From a virus, in IMG/VR virus record IMGVR_UViG_3300035199_000184, positions 1-64,000 of that record: a stretch of 64,000 bases of DNA; one strand, given 5' to 3'. A program made the translations under genes and the position numbers. Positions 21,291-34,600 of this stretch are shown piece by piece. Numbering within the stretch: the first letter of the stretch is position 1; the number at the start of each line of letters is the position of its first letter. Under the pieces are notes generated by a model that saw only the letters and a list, made by a program, of their open reading frames with translations, was not told the DNA's origin and ran no database searches.

Positions 21291-21298
21291 GTAACCAC

Positions 21299-21580
21299 CT
21301 ACTTGGCGATAAACCGGTACATCTGCACCGCTGTACGCTCCTCTGTTAGCGGGGAAGTCGTCGGGACTCGACCGAGATTCACGAGTAGGCCGGCGTCTTT
21401 GAACTCGCTCAGTCGAAGCAGTGCCGTTTTTCTTGAGACACCTACGTGTGCCGCGAACTCCTTAGTTGTGAACGCTCCTGCGGGACGTAGTCCGTCGCGG
21501 ACTCCCCCGAGGTTGGACAGTATCTTCTTGATCGCTTTGGCGTTTGATTCTAGCCCGTGTTTTGTCGCTGCCTTCGCCAT
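21299..21580 (-). CDS. Winged helix-turn-helix DNA-binding protein
   Basis: 93 residues. FTTKEFAAHVGVSRKTALLRL is a helix-turn-helix at about 37-57, followed by FKDAGLLVNLGR as the wing. It fits a small MarR/ArsR-like or phage regulator. It lies between the phosphoesterase and ClpP genes and may regulate this block. Confidence 0.7.
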   Translation of the reverse strand: MAKAATKHGLESNAKAIKKILSNLGGVRDGLRPAGAFTTKEFAAHVGVSRKTALLRLSEFKDAGLLVNLGRVPTTSPLTEERTAVQMYRFIAK

Positions 21581-21590
21581 ATTGTTACTC

Positions 21591-22535
21591 CTACTTCAAC
21601 GGAATTAACATGGATTTGCCGTCGATGATTTGGACGTTGGTGTGCATGAATCCACCGTCTGGTCTAACATGTTGTAGTGCATATCCATGCGTCCAACTCG
21701 ACGTGTTGCCGCGAGAGTGCATCCATTTCGGATTCAGTCCAGTGAGGCATCCAGGGTTGGCGGACATAATTACTCCGGTCCCAGGGGTGCGGATGTACGA
21801 GCAGTCCGCACGGTGAGTGTGCCCAAATACGACCGAGGCCCCGAACTTGGCTAATGAAGTCCTGGCCGCATTCTGACCCCCAGCAACTTCGTGAATGAAG
21901 TGGCACTTGCCTAATTTAATGACACCACGCTCCTCACAGGTGTCATTGAACTCACCCCGCCTGAAGTACTTGATCCCTCGTCCCTTGAGGTCCAGTCGGA
22001 ACTCGGGGTCCAGGGCCTCCATCAGCATCTGTCGATCCGAGCTATGAGCGAGCGAGTTCTCCGCTACCCACTTCTCTAGTCGGGCCTCATGGTTCCCCTG
22101 GCACATGTAGTACTTGGCGTTTGGGCACACTTCCTGTAGCTCGTCCAGCCACTGGTTGGCTGCCTGTATGTCCGTGGCGTACGAATAGTCGGCGTCATCG
22201 GCGTACGCTCGACCCTGGTGTGCACTGAGGAACCCAGAGCAGTCAACGTGGTCACCGAGCAAAACCACTTCCTGGATGTCCAGTGTCTTGAGGTCACCCA
22301 TACAGGCAGCCCAAGCGTCACGGTCCATAAAGGACCCGTGTGTGTCTGCGATGATGACCCGCAGGTATCCCTTGGCAGATCGCCGTGCGGGCTTAGTACG
22401 GACAGGCCTCTTGGCCTTGGATAGGCCGGCTAGCTGCTTACCAAGTACTTTGTTAGCTTTACCGGACTCTGCCAACTGTTTTTTGAGGTCGTCAATCTGC
22501 GATTGCAGAACTGATTCATAAGCCTTTCCGTCCAT
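21591..22535 (-). CDS. Calcineurin-like metallophosphoesterase
   Basis: 314 residues. A coiled coil (about 5-45) leads to a phosphoesterase domain with all metal ligands: Asp64-x-His66 (ADTHG), GDHVD (94-98), GNHE (147-150) and GHTH (238-241). Phage members are thought to act on nucleotides or nucleic acid ends, and the substrate is unknown. GGAGGTAAT before the ATG at 22535 fixes the start; the frame opens upstream to 22592. Confidence 0.85.
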   Translation of the reverse strand: MDGKAYESVLQSQIDDLKKQLAESGKANKVLGKQLAGLSKAKRPVRTKPARRSAKGYLRVIIADTHGSFMDRDAWAACMGDLKTLDIQEVVLLGDHVDCSGFLSAHQGRAYADDADYSYATDIQAANQWLDELQEVCPNAKYYMCQGNHEARLEKWVAENSLAHSSDRQMLMEALDPEFRLDLKGRGIKYFRRGEFNDTCEERGVIKLGKCHFIHEVAGGQNAARTSLAKFGASVVFGHTHRADCSYIRTPGTGVIMSANPGCLTGLNPKWMHSRGNTSSWTHGYALQHVRPDGGFMHTNVQIIDGKSMLIPLK

Positions 22536-22601
22536 ATTACCTCCGTGGGTTTTGCGTCGGGAGGGGGTACTTATACCATGTAAATCAGTCAAAAAAGTCT
22601 G

Positions 22602-25600
22602 CTAATTTAGCAATTCGCCTAAGTTCTTGGCAGACTCAGCCTTACCTGGATGCTTTCTGAAGGACCTTCGTCGGTACTTATATGACTTCTGCTTCTTATA
22701 CTTACTCAATACCCTAGTGAAGTAGGGATTGTCGCTGTTGTTGATGAGCCACAATGCTGCTGCCTCTTGCTTCTCTTTCCAGGTCGCAATAGACTTTTCT
22801 CGTTTATCAATGTCGTCGCTATCGTATGCTTCGTTCTCTGGATCTATGACACTGGGCATGCGGGCAGCTTGGGCTACTGTGGCTAGCGAATCCCAGGCGA
22901 TCCTCTCATACTCCTGCTGTACCTTCAGGTGGTCTCGGTCTACTCCTGGGTTCTTCCGCAGGTACTTGCCCATCGTTTCTTTCCAGTCGTCCCCGGTCTC
23001 GGTTCCCTTAATTGGGGAGTCGATGGGGTCAGGAGCACCCCAATCAGTCATTTCCAGCCGTGCCCATGTCTGAGACAGACGGGCCATATTATTCAGGGCC
23101 TTCCGTTCTGCCTCTTTATCATTGGCTCTGCGGGCCGGCATCACTTCGTTGTCGAAGATTTCCTTAACTTCGGACCACAATCCTGCCGCAATCCTGGCGG
23201 ACTGGGCGTCGTTACGCATCTGGTCGATCTCTATCTGGGACTTGCCCTCCTCTTTGGCCTTGGTGATCTCTCTTCCAATGGCACCATGCGCTCGGTACGC
23301 ATTGTGTAGTTCCTGGGTAGCGGCGTCCTCGAACTTAGGCTTGCCCTTCGGAGTCCAAACATGGTCCAGGATGTATCGCTTGGGACCAGAAATGGGGATA
23401 CCGCCGGCACCTAGTGCGTCCAGGAACTTGTCGCCGGCTACCTTTAACTGCTCCGGTCTCTTCGACTGCCCCTCGCGGATGTCGCCCTTAGCGTACTCGC
23501 CACCCGTAGTGAGTGCGCCCAGTGCCTTGCCGAAATCGACGACCTTGGTTATAGCGGAGGCGACAACCGTCTGTCGCGGTCTCTTGAAGTGATCGGGCTT
23601 GTCGTCATTAAGGAGCACATCCCTGGTCAGATCAATCCAGTCGCCTGCGGCTACGTATGTAGTGATCGCAACCCCGCCGGTGTCCCAGGCCAGTCCTTCC
23701 CAGAACCCTTGTTCTTCATCTTCATCATCGCCACCAAATCCCAACATAGCCCACCATAGAGCCGTGCCGGCAACGACGCCTCGTTTTGTCGCGGCAATCA
23801 TTACTGCGTTAAGCACCAGGGGAGCGAACATCTTTTTAAGCATTATCCCGATAGCCTTAGGGCTGTTCATCTCGCCGAACTCCCCGTGCTTCCAGTCCAG
23901 GAATACCTGCCGCATCATGTTGGTGATCTTGCTACGCTGGGTCCCATACGCGGTGGATGTTAACTTGAATATATCACCGTGGCGTCCCTCTCGTGCCAGA
24001 CCAGAGATCGTCGATGCATCCCAGGTGGGCTGAGACCTCAGGAACACGTCCACTGCCATGTCATTAACTCGCTCGAAGAACTCAGCGTCCTCGACGATGG
24101 GGGTGGTGTCCTTAGCGGCAGCCTTTTCTGCCTTGATCTGCTGGGTTACTTTCCACTTCGAGCCTTCCCAGACCATGTAGCCGATCTGCATGTCCATCTC
24201 TTGAATGCCCCACATGCCTAGCTCGCCAAACTCGCTTATGGCCCAGCGTGTTCTGGCTAACAGGCCGGTCCGTTTTTCCATGCCTGGAGTAAAGTACTTG
24301 CCCTGCATGTAGAACTCCTGCATGCCCCCTCCACCGAGGCCGGCGGACAGTATCTGGTGCCCCCCACCTTGCTTACGCTCTCGGAAGAACGGGGAGTGCT
24401 TCTCCATCTCGTCGTTGAGTCGTCCCCGAGTTTTCCCTCTTACTTTTATAAACCCTCCATGGCCCATAGCCCTGAGACCCAGTATCTCCTGGGCAGTGAC
24501 CCATGACGTTGTCTGAAAGAGTGCAATGTGTAGCTTGAGGCCGAGGATACCCTTATGTGCCATCGACATATATGACTTGAGCATCGCGGCTGAGGCGTCC
24601 ATCCCTGGACGGTTAACCCCGGCAAAGTGGTCAAGGTTAGCCTTCATTTCCTGCCTTAGCCGGCGGGCCTTCATCGGATGGAACCGAGCAGTAACCTCGG
24701 ACTCCAGTATCCTCAGTAGATGCTCAGCGTCCCGATACGCCTCTTGCTTGGAGATGTACAGATTTGTCATCTGCATGGTCTCGAAGAAGTTAGAGAACAG
24801 CCCCTCGATCAGGAACGGTGCGTTGGACCGATTGCGGTGAAGGAAAATATGCTGGGACTCGATAGATCCCTCTTTGTCCTTGGCGTCTCGTATGTCTTTG
24901 TCCTTGGCGCTGGCATAGGCGGGGTCAAGTTTCATGGCCCGTGCTCGGTGCCAGTACTCGGGATTGTTTGCGATCTCGCTACCCGTTACCCGCACGCTGA
25001 CTTCGTTCAACTGGTCACGCATGTGGGTGTTCAGGTATCGCTTCATCGCCTTGGCAAGCGTCATGATCTTCTTGTACTTGGGCTTCTCGGACTCCCTTAG
25101 GATAACGTCGAGCGTCTCTGCGGTGACCTTGCTGGCTGTCTCGCCGGCACGATTCATATTCTTAGCGACGACGCCCAGGTTGTTGTTGCGTAACATCTCG
25201 GCCTTGGTCATGGGGTCACTGATCATATTGATCAGGCCGGCGAACTCGTCCATGCCGATTACTAGGTTGGGAACCTCCTCGATGACTCGCCCCTTATTGT
25301 CCCGGATAGGCGGCATCTCAATCTCAACTGAATTTTCGTCCTTATGCCAGTCTGAGATATCCTTATCGGTTACACCTAGATGCTCCCGAACTGAATTAAC
25401 GAAGTCCATAGCTGTATGGTTCAGTTCGAGCATCTTCTCTTCGGCTTTGTTCACATTATCCAGGAGGATCTTTGTGGCTTCCGGCCCCCTGCCTACTAGC
25501 TCGACCACCAGGGAGATTTGATTCCACTGCTGCTGTCGGAAGTAGTTATTAGCACCTTCTGTAAGTTTCCCCGAGAACGTAGAGTCATGGCGATCCTTCT

Positions 25601-28600
25601 GTCCTTCTCGCTGTTCCCTGGTGGACTGCTTCGGGTTAGCCTTAGCCAGTTCCTTCTTGGCTTCCTCGACGATCCTGGCAGACTCCTTCGCGTCCCTGGC
25701 TGTGATCAGTCGGTACTTGGTCTTCTGTGCATGTGCAGTGGCCTCGATGCCTCGCAGGATAAGGCGGAATACGTCGATCTTCTGTATGACCTGAAGGTCT
25801 AGTGCGTCTCGCAGTCCCTTGATCTTGGCGTTGATTGCATTACGCCGCCCTCTTACTCTGTCCTTCTCTGACTCCTCGGTCAGTGCAGACAACTCAGGCA
25901 GATTCTTCTTCTGCTCTGCGAGCTCGGCGAGTTTCTTATTGATCGCCTCAGTGTCCCTGCCCCAGGTGTCGATATCGGCAGCCTCAAGGACCTCCGCCAT
26001 GTTATCCTTTAGCCGCTGTGGGATCGTGCCGTTGGGGTCAGCGGCATTCAGTACGCTCTGCGCATGCTCGATCATTGCCTTACTGGGGAACGCTTTACCT
26101 GACGCAATAGCCTTGCCGAGTAGACCGGACAGTGCGTCCAGTCTCTCCAGGTACTTCTTCTGGTCCTCAATGTCAGTGACTGGTGCCTGCTCAGCGTCAT
26201 TGATCGCGTCCTTGAGCTTGCTCATCACTTCGCCGAGCTCAAAGCTGTCTCGGTATCTCTCGGCAGACTCCCATACTCTCTTGATCTGTGACGGCGTCCG
26301 AGCTCTCACTAGGTGACGCATGATCCGGTCAACGACGGGCTTGGGCATGAATGCTTTCATGTAGTCGTACATACCCAGGTGAATTTCAACCAACTCCTTC
26401 TTGCCCGCCTTGGTGCCCTCCTTGTAGCCTCGGTCCAGGCCGGCGATCAGGCCAACGACGTAAGCCTCCTTCTTGCCGTCTCTCTTGCCGGCCTTGTAGC
26501 CACGGGCTTCCAGCTTGTCGTGCACCTTGCGTGAGTCCCTGGCGAGCTTCGCTATGTTCATGGTCATGCGGGCGTCGGGCTCTGCGTACTTCAGGATTTC
26601 TGCGGCGAGCTCGTCGCTATCCAGCGGGGCGTCGGCCAGGATCTTGCGGACGATCTTAGACATATCAGATGCCTTGTCGGCCTTGGCTTGCTTGTCGCCA
26701 GGGGATCTCTGGGCGTCCTTCCTCTTCTTGGCTGCCTTGGCTCTCCTGGCAACGCTGGCTTCATCGTCCTTGAGCTCACGCTTTGGTGGAGCAGCCATCG
26801 CAGAGGACTCGGTACTCCGCTCGGCGTTCCTGGTGCCCATCTTTGGCGTCTTAACGAATACCGTATTGCCTACTGAGATGGCGTCGGTCCCGCCCAGGAC
26901 TTCTGTCCCGGTTCGCTTGTCGTAGAAGAACGGTGCCTTCTTGGGGTTGTACCCCACGGGGGTGTAGTCATCGAAGTCTGAGGGGATCTCCGTTGCGTCC
27001 TTGTCTACCCGTCCCTTCACTGTTGCGATGGGCGACTTGGCCTTTTCCCCTGATTGGATTTCTCCAGCCATACGCTCGTCGCTTACGAACGTAACGTCGC
27101 CCTTCATGAACACGATACCAGTGTATGTCAGCACGTCACTGGGAACTCCGCTCTTGGAGGACCTTGCGTGGATCGTCTGGAAGTACTGCCCCGTGCTTGA
27201 GTAGATCGGAATGTCGATCCGCACGTAGACGTCACTGTCAGTGGGTATGTCGTGATTCTCTCCCAGGGTCGCCAGTTGATTCTTGGATGCCATGGAGAGA
27301 ATGAGTGACTCCGATGGGATGCCTGTATTCTTCAGCCACTCGGAGTTGGTCGAGTCTCCGTGTAATTCTTCGAACCTTTCCTGTGACGCCTTGGACCAGT
27401 CCCTGAAGTTCAGGTCTGTCTTCTTGTCACCCTTCTCGATGATGTAGTGGTCAAACTGACTGCGATACTCTGGCTCCTTACTCTTGGCCCATACGTATAG
27501 ACGACGCTCGTCCATGCCACGCTTAGTCTCCAGGTGATCCGGGGCACCTTCTACTTCGGACTCTAGTACCCCCAGGTCCTGGGGCAGAGTCAGTATCTCC
27601 GTGCCCCATGGATTGGCGGTGTCACTGACTGGTCCGGGGGTCCTAATGGCAGCGGCGGACTCGCCCTTTACCCGCTCGAAGTAGCTGTCGTCAATGGGGA
27701 GCAGTAGCTTCGTTAGTTCCTCAATAAGATCGTCTCTCTCTTTAGAGAGCTTCGCGTCATCTTGCCCGAAGGCTCTCTCCCTCTCGATACTTTCTAGTCG
27801 TCTATGTATCCTCGCTCTCTCTTCCTTGATAGCGGGCAGGTCCTCATTGAGTCGCCTTCGGTTCTCATTGATTGTTCTGGGGAGACCTGTCGTCAGTACG
27901 AGGTTCTCCTGTTCCTTCACTAGCTCAGAGATCATGGTGTCGGTTAGGGCCTGGACCTCTTCAAGAGCAGATGTTCCTTTTACGCCCAAGAACGACATGA
28001 GGTCTTTCACAACAGCCATCACGGCGTCGAAGAAGTTGCCCCCTCGGATTCCCTTGTATCGCATAGACCCAGGCACTTTCTGCTTCTGTAGCCATGCCAT
28101 GAATTCAATGTTTGAGAATGACTCGGTAATTAACTCGGCGGGATTTTTTAGGCCATACCAATCGGTCGTTTCTCCTGGAATCAGGTCTTCCCACCCCGTC
28201 GCTTTGCCTTTCTTCTTATTCTTCCGGTATAGGTATCCCCAGATTTGCAGCAAACGAGAAGACGCCGCAACTTGCTTCTTGGATAGACCTGTCGCCTTCG
28301 CCCTGTCCCTCAATAATATACCCAATCTCGTAGGATCGGTTGTGTCTTTAAGGAGCTTGGAATAGATTTGTCCAGATAACTGCATGTCATCTGCCGGTCC
28401 CGTTCCTCCATACGTCGGGGCACGCATATTCATCGGCATGACAAGATTGATGGTGTCCACGGTCAGTGCGTGCAGTACTTCATGAAGCACCGTGCCGGCC
28501 AGATTGCCGCCACCGCCACCTTTGTTTACATGTATTGCACTGAGATAAATTTCGCCGTCTTTTCGGATGTACTTCCCGGCATACGTATGAGCATCGAGAT

Positions 28601-31600
28601 CGTCCTTCCATATGACCTGCCCTGTGCCTGACGTGTGGCGTCCAAGACTCCCTATCATCACAGTACGGGACCACTTCTCATTCGGATCGTCAGTCTTAGC
28701 CTCTTCGTCCTTTTCTATGTTCTTGGCGGCGGCGTCCTGAACTTGCTGTAGTCTGGAGGTAGCCGCAATGAGTGCATCGAGCAGAACCACTTGGTCTGGC
28801 AGCAGTGCTCTCGCTCTGCCCCCATGGCTGGCCTTGAGCTCGCGTAGCACTTCTTCATAGGTGCCCAGTGAGCGTTCCCTCTTGTCAACCACTGCCAGTG
28901 CCAGTTGATCCAGGAGCAGCTTTGGGGTGGGGGTCTTCTGAGATGCTTTGAAGTCCCACTGATGCATGAGAGCCTCGTCTCTCTCTTCTACTCGCTGCTT
29001 GAACTCCCTCCATTTCTGGTTTCTCTTTCGTTCTTCTGTATCTACATTGGTTCCCTGGCCCCTGCTCTTGTTTCTTTGTATCCTCAGTCGTCTCTGGGCG
29101 GCTGTCTCTTTTGGTATTCCAGGGGCTGGTTCCTTTAGGCTTTCGGTGGATTCTTCTTTGAAGCTACCTTTAGTGCTGCGAGTGTCTGCTCCAGACTCAT
29201 CTCCCCTAGCGGGTGGTGCTCCTCGTGCTTCTTGGCTAATGAATCCAGTTGTGGACTCTGTTGAAAAGATTCCAGTGCTTTTGTTAGCGCGTCGGTTTTC
29301 TTCTTGTCGCTCATATTCTTCTTCTCCTAGTTCATCTTTGACTAGCGTCGTAGCGTTACGGTCGAAGTCATTGTCTCGTACTGTTGGTGGCAGTCCTACT
29401 TCCTTGAACAGATGCTTCTCGAAGTACCAAAGCACGCTCTGCACCTGGGCGGGCTTCATGTCCACCCCTCGTCTCTTGAGCTCGCCTACTATCTCGGCGA
29501 CTACTTCGTCAAACAGCTTTCGCATTCCGCCGGCACCGGGATCATCTACGACCCTGTTGACTACGTCGTGCATGCCCTTGGTGAGCTTGGCTTTCTTAGC
29601 CCTGGCTATGTCTTCTGGAGAAAACCTTGCCATCTGCTCGTCGGAGAATCCCTTTGCCTTTTCTGAAGGCTTGCTGCTCAGGGCGTTAGCGATCCCGCTA
29701 AGGACTACGTGGGCTGATCCAAGAAGATCGGGATCCTTCTGGTCTTTACTGGTCTTCACCAAGGGGCGTTTAGTAACGACATCCCTGGGACCACCAGTGG
29801 ATGAGTTGAAGTAGGAATACTCCTCGGCGTATGTCTTGTCGGCGTAATCCACAGAGGCTTGATTGTCTTCTGCCCTGACCTTGAACTTCTGCCTTTGGCT
29901 TTTATTGGGAAGGGCCTCCTTAGCCGCGAGGTATTTCTCTTCTGTCAGCTTCGTGCCTGCTTTGATTCCTGTCTTACCTGGATCGACAACGATGTACTTA
30001 ACTTGGAACTTCTTGGGGAGCGGCTCTCCTGTGAGTCTCTCGTATTTCTCTCTGAAGTTCTTCTGCTGTAGAAGCGTCGCGTATGGTGCCAGTTCCCCGA
30101 GGTATCGGTACATGCTCCTGGCGAACCAGCGGTCTTGTGTCACTACACTCAGATCCCCGCGTAGGTTCGTGTAGAACGTGCCCACCTTCGGCCCGAACAG
30201 GTTGCTGACGTGAATCTCGTCATTCGTTCGACGAGAGCTAACGTCCACTCCCTTCACTGCCTTACGAACGACCTTTTTATCTTCCTTTTTCTCGCCAAAG
30301 TACTCCGATGACTTGAGGTCTTTGACCTTGACCGTCTTGCCCAGTAAGTCTAGGTAAGCGTCCCACTTGTTCTCTTCATTGATTTCTTTCCCCTGGGCCT
30401 TCAGTCGATCCTCGACGACTTCACTATTAAGCGTGTTGACCAGCAAGTTGAGAGACTTCTTGATTGCTGCGGCTTTGCCGTCATACTTCAGACCGAGGAT
30501 CGCCTTGACGTCCCCCTTCTCCGACATCGCCCTGTAGGCGTCTACGGCATTCTTTAGGTTCTGCTCCACCTTGGTCTCGGTGGACGTGAGTGCCGTAAAC
30601 AAAGTGAGCTTCAGTCTGGCTATCTCGATCTCTCGCAGGATGGCCTTACGCTCGTCTTCGGTTGCCCCCTCTAGTCGTTTCTTGTTTTGCTCGGAGTGGG
30701 GATTCATCTCGGGGAACATGTAGGAGATTTTGTCTAGGGCCTCCTGTGTGTTCTTTGTGTACCATTCAGCGGCCTCTTCGTAGGTGTAAGGGAACTTCTC
30801 GTTGGGTCCTTCGCCTTTCGATTCCCTCGGTAAATTATCCATTATCCACTGGATCTCGTCTGACGCCTCTTCTCTGGCGAACTTATGGAACGCTGATCTT
30901 GCCCTTCCTGCGGGGGAGTCCGGGTCAGCGAACTCGCCATTGACGATGAGCTCGATGTCCCAAGACTGGGACTCTTCATTCCATCGCTCTCCGAACATGC
31001 GATTGGTTCGTTCTGTTTCCGCTGCTACTTCTCCCTTTTTATTCAGCACCCCACGCATGAATGTCTTGGGGTTGAGAAGACTTAGGATGTCGGTCGCAAA
31101 TGAGAACGCTGGGGAGTCCGTGCTTGTTTTCGTAGTTCCAGAGAGCCCCTCGATCTTTCTGTCTTCAAGAGCGTGGGTGCCCCTGTCTGTTCGGGCAGTC
31201 TCTCCCACAGTTTGTCGGGCTATGTCTCCTAGCACCTCAAGCAGGGTCTGTACTGTCGCCTCCCCTTTCTTGAAGGACTTCTTAGAGGAACCAAACAGGG
31301 AGTCACTTAGTTTTAGATTCGCCTTCTTAATAATATCCCTGAGTGCCTCGACCAAGCTCTTGAGCAGGGAGCGAATCTCTGATTTCTCCTTGGGGGTTTT
31401 AGCAGCAGCGGCCATCTCTTTTAGGAAGTCAAGTCCTGCTTCTATTGCGTCTTGCCCTGTGAGATTGCCTCCAGCGAAGTGATCCTGGATGTACTGAGTA
31501 ACTGCCTCTTCTTTTGCTATGTTATCGTCTATGCCATGCAAAGCTGAGCCCACTGCTCGGGCGGCTGCGAGCTTCTCCTGATACCACTCGCCGGCAGCCT

Positions 31601-34600
31601 TGAGACCTTCCGGGTCATACTCCTGGAGGGCATCAAACAGCCTGAGACCCATTTCCGGTGAGGTTCTGAACACGCTGTGAATCCACTCATGAGCGATAAC
31701 CCCAACCCGATATCCCTCATCTACCCCCTGGGTTGACTGAACCATGAGGTACTTTGGATCGTTGATCGTGTTCATTCCACCGATCTTCTTGACAGTAGAC
31801 GGGGCATCTATGAACATGATTTCCCTGCCCAGTGCCTTGGCGAGCTTAGCCAATTCTTTTTCGGCGGCAGTGTATTCGTTCTCTGTCTTTAGATGAGCGT
31901 CATCTCCAAAGTAGTACTCGACATGATGAGCCATGGATTCCCTGGAAGTACTAGACTCCCCTTCCATAAACGCATCAACTTCGCTGACGATTCGAGGACT
32001 AATCTTAGGCTTGGGAGCCGCCTTAGGCTTAGGAGTCGCCTTGGGCTTAGTGGCAGTAGTGTCGCCTGCAACGGCGAAGGGGGGAGCACTCTCGTCCCTG
32101 AGTTTTTGTGCTGCGGCGGCGTCCGCCTTGGCAGCAGCCTCGTTGCCTGCTAACTCATGGGCAAGGCCCCGCTTGTGATACGCATGCGAGTCAGACGGAT
32201 TTTTGTTAATCCGCTCGGTCATCGCCTCTATCTCTGCATGGATCCCTTCGGAGTCGCTCTGCTGAGCTTGAGACGACGCCTCACCAGGAGGCACAATGTC
32301 TTCATTTTTTAGCTGCTCGCGGGCCTCTTCCCTTCGGGCCTCCCTGGCTTCTGAATTCGCACGCCCCTTAACTGGCTTTGGCCCTGGGCCATTCCTGAGC
32401 AGGTCGAATACCACCTCTGCGGCGTCGATTCCATCGCCCGTTTCAGCATTCTCGCCCAGTTCAGTCTTAGTCCCCAGAATCCCTTCGGTATCGATTCCTT
32501 CTTGCCTGAGATCTCTAGCAACTACGTCCAGGTTCTTGACTGCGTCGGCGTCTCTAAGTTCACTGCGTCTCTCTTTCCACCTCGCAGGTGTCATGTAGGG
32601 AATCCCGAGCTTCTTGAATGCCTCTGTTCGGATTCTCTGCCTATTGTCCCACTGTCTTTTTTCTGATTCGTAATTCTCTTCCGCCCTTTGATCGACCGCA
32701 CGATCATAGTCCTCTTGGGTGGGCTTTGGTGCGGGCGTCGGGTCTACGTCGAATCCTGACCCGTCATCTATGGGCGTGACTACTGGGGTATCTTCGGGCG
32801 TTACTACCGGGGTATCTTCACTCGCCTTCTCGGCGGTCGGCGTTCCCGTTTTGTCACTAAGTTCAGAAATGACATCTGCATCAGGCTCCGATAATTCAAC
32901 GTCATCGGCCTCATCATCAACGATATCATCGGTAGCAGTCTCGTCACCGAGGTCAAGGAAATCATCGGTGGACGTCTCGTCACCGAGGTCAAGGAAATCA
33001 TCGGTGGACGTCTCGTCACCGAGGTCAAGGACATCATCAGGATTGTAGTCCGGGTCAATGCCGTCAAGCGCGGCGTCTTCAGCGGCGGAAGAATCAGCCT
33101 CTTCTTGATCATTAGCTTCAGCTTCTGCGGCTTCAGCTTGGTCTGCTAAGTCGTTCTTGATCTTCTCGCTTTTGGCCTCCTGCTCCGCCTTGATCTTGTC
33201 CTGTGCTTCCATGAACTTATGGAGGCGTTCTCTCTTCTCCTTAGGGGAACCCGCAGTGTCCTCTCCGGCGATTTCAAGTAGCCGATTGACTTCGCTGTTG
33301 TCTACCTTCTTGCCGTCCAGGAGATCCGCTGTTGAATAACCCTGGAGCTCCATGGAGACTCGGGCACTGAATATCTGGTCTTCTTTTTCAGCGGCTTCAG
33401 CGACTTCCGCTAGGGTCTTTTCTATGAGCTCAACCTGGGAGTCGATGGTGTCTAGGGCTTGCTGTTTATCCCCTTCGCTGAACTGGTCATCTCCTGGTAT
33501 GTCGATCTCAGCCCTAAGTTTCTTGAGCCTAGCGATGTCGGCCTCTGCCGCCGACTTAAGCATCTCGGCCTGCCCCTTGGCCCGTGACTTCTCATACTCG
33601 GCCTCGGTTATCGGGAAGTCCAGGATGGCGTCCTGCATTAACTTCTTCTGTTGATCATCTGGCTTGCCCGTGCCTTCACGGTTGGGATCGTGACTGTCTA
33701 TCAAGCCACGAGCTCTGTCGAGTGCGCCTTCGGAACCAATAAGGAGCCCAGATGATTCGTCAGTCTTGATCCCCAAGAAGTCACGTCGCCTAGCGTTCCT
33801 GGCTATCTCCTGTGGGCTCGCATCCTCTGCATCGGGGGTCATTGCCTGATTGACTAACCAAGCCGCGTAGGAATCCTTGTGTTTTACTACCGGGGCCTGC
33901 TCTTTGTCACCGATGGGCTTGCCCTTGTCGTCCATCTTGGTATGACGGTCCTCAAAGTAAGCCTCGACATCTCTAGCCTGAAGGAGTTTTCTAACCTTCT
34001 CTCCATCGGCCTTGCTTATGGACCCATCATAGAATGACTCCATCAGTCGCATGCCTTCTTTTTCACCGAAGGCGTCTATGTATAGCTGCGACTCTCCCTT
34101 GTGTTCCTTCATCCACTTTGCGCCCTTGATCGCTTGCACGATATTGATCGGACCCGTGGTAATGAGCGTGGACTTCAGGACGTCCATGAACTCGTCGACT
34201 GTCCCGAAATGCCCCTGCTTATTGAACGTCTGGTTGAGATGAACGAGAGGCTCTTCGATGAGCTCTCCACCAGTCGCACGGATGAACTGACGAGCGGATC
34301 CTTTGCCGACGTCCTTTAGGCTCTGCGTGAACAAGCCCTCAGCGCCGGGACCAAAGACCTTGTGCACGATGGCCTGCATGGCGACCTCGGGGATGCCCTG
34401 GGCTGCACCCACCAGTAATCCATCAATAAGGTCGCCACCCTCGATCACATGCCGCAGTGTCTCTTCCGTTGTGATCTGTCCGCCCATCGTGCCGTACATA
34501 CCCCAGTTAAGGGCAGCCACTTTGGATACTCCGGGGATGGCAGTCATTAACCTACCAACGGCACCACCCTGGGCCATGGTTCCTAAGGACCTAGCGGCGT

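Noticed and set aside
28966-29814. Plus-strand frame of 282 codons inside the giant gene region
   Set aside because: Ser/Leu/Arg-rich sequence typical of antisense reading, no ribosome-binding site and no neighbours on that strand.
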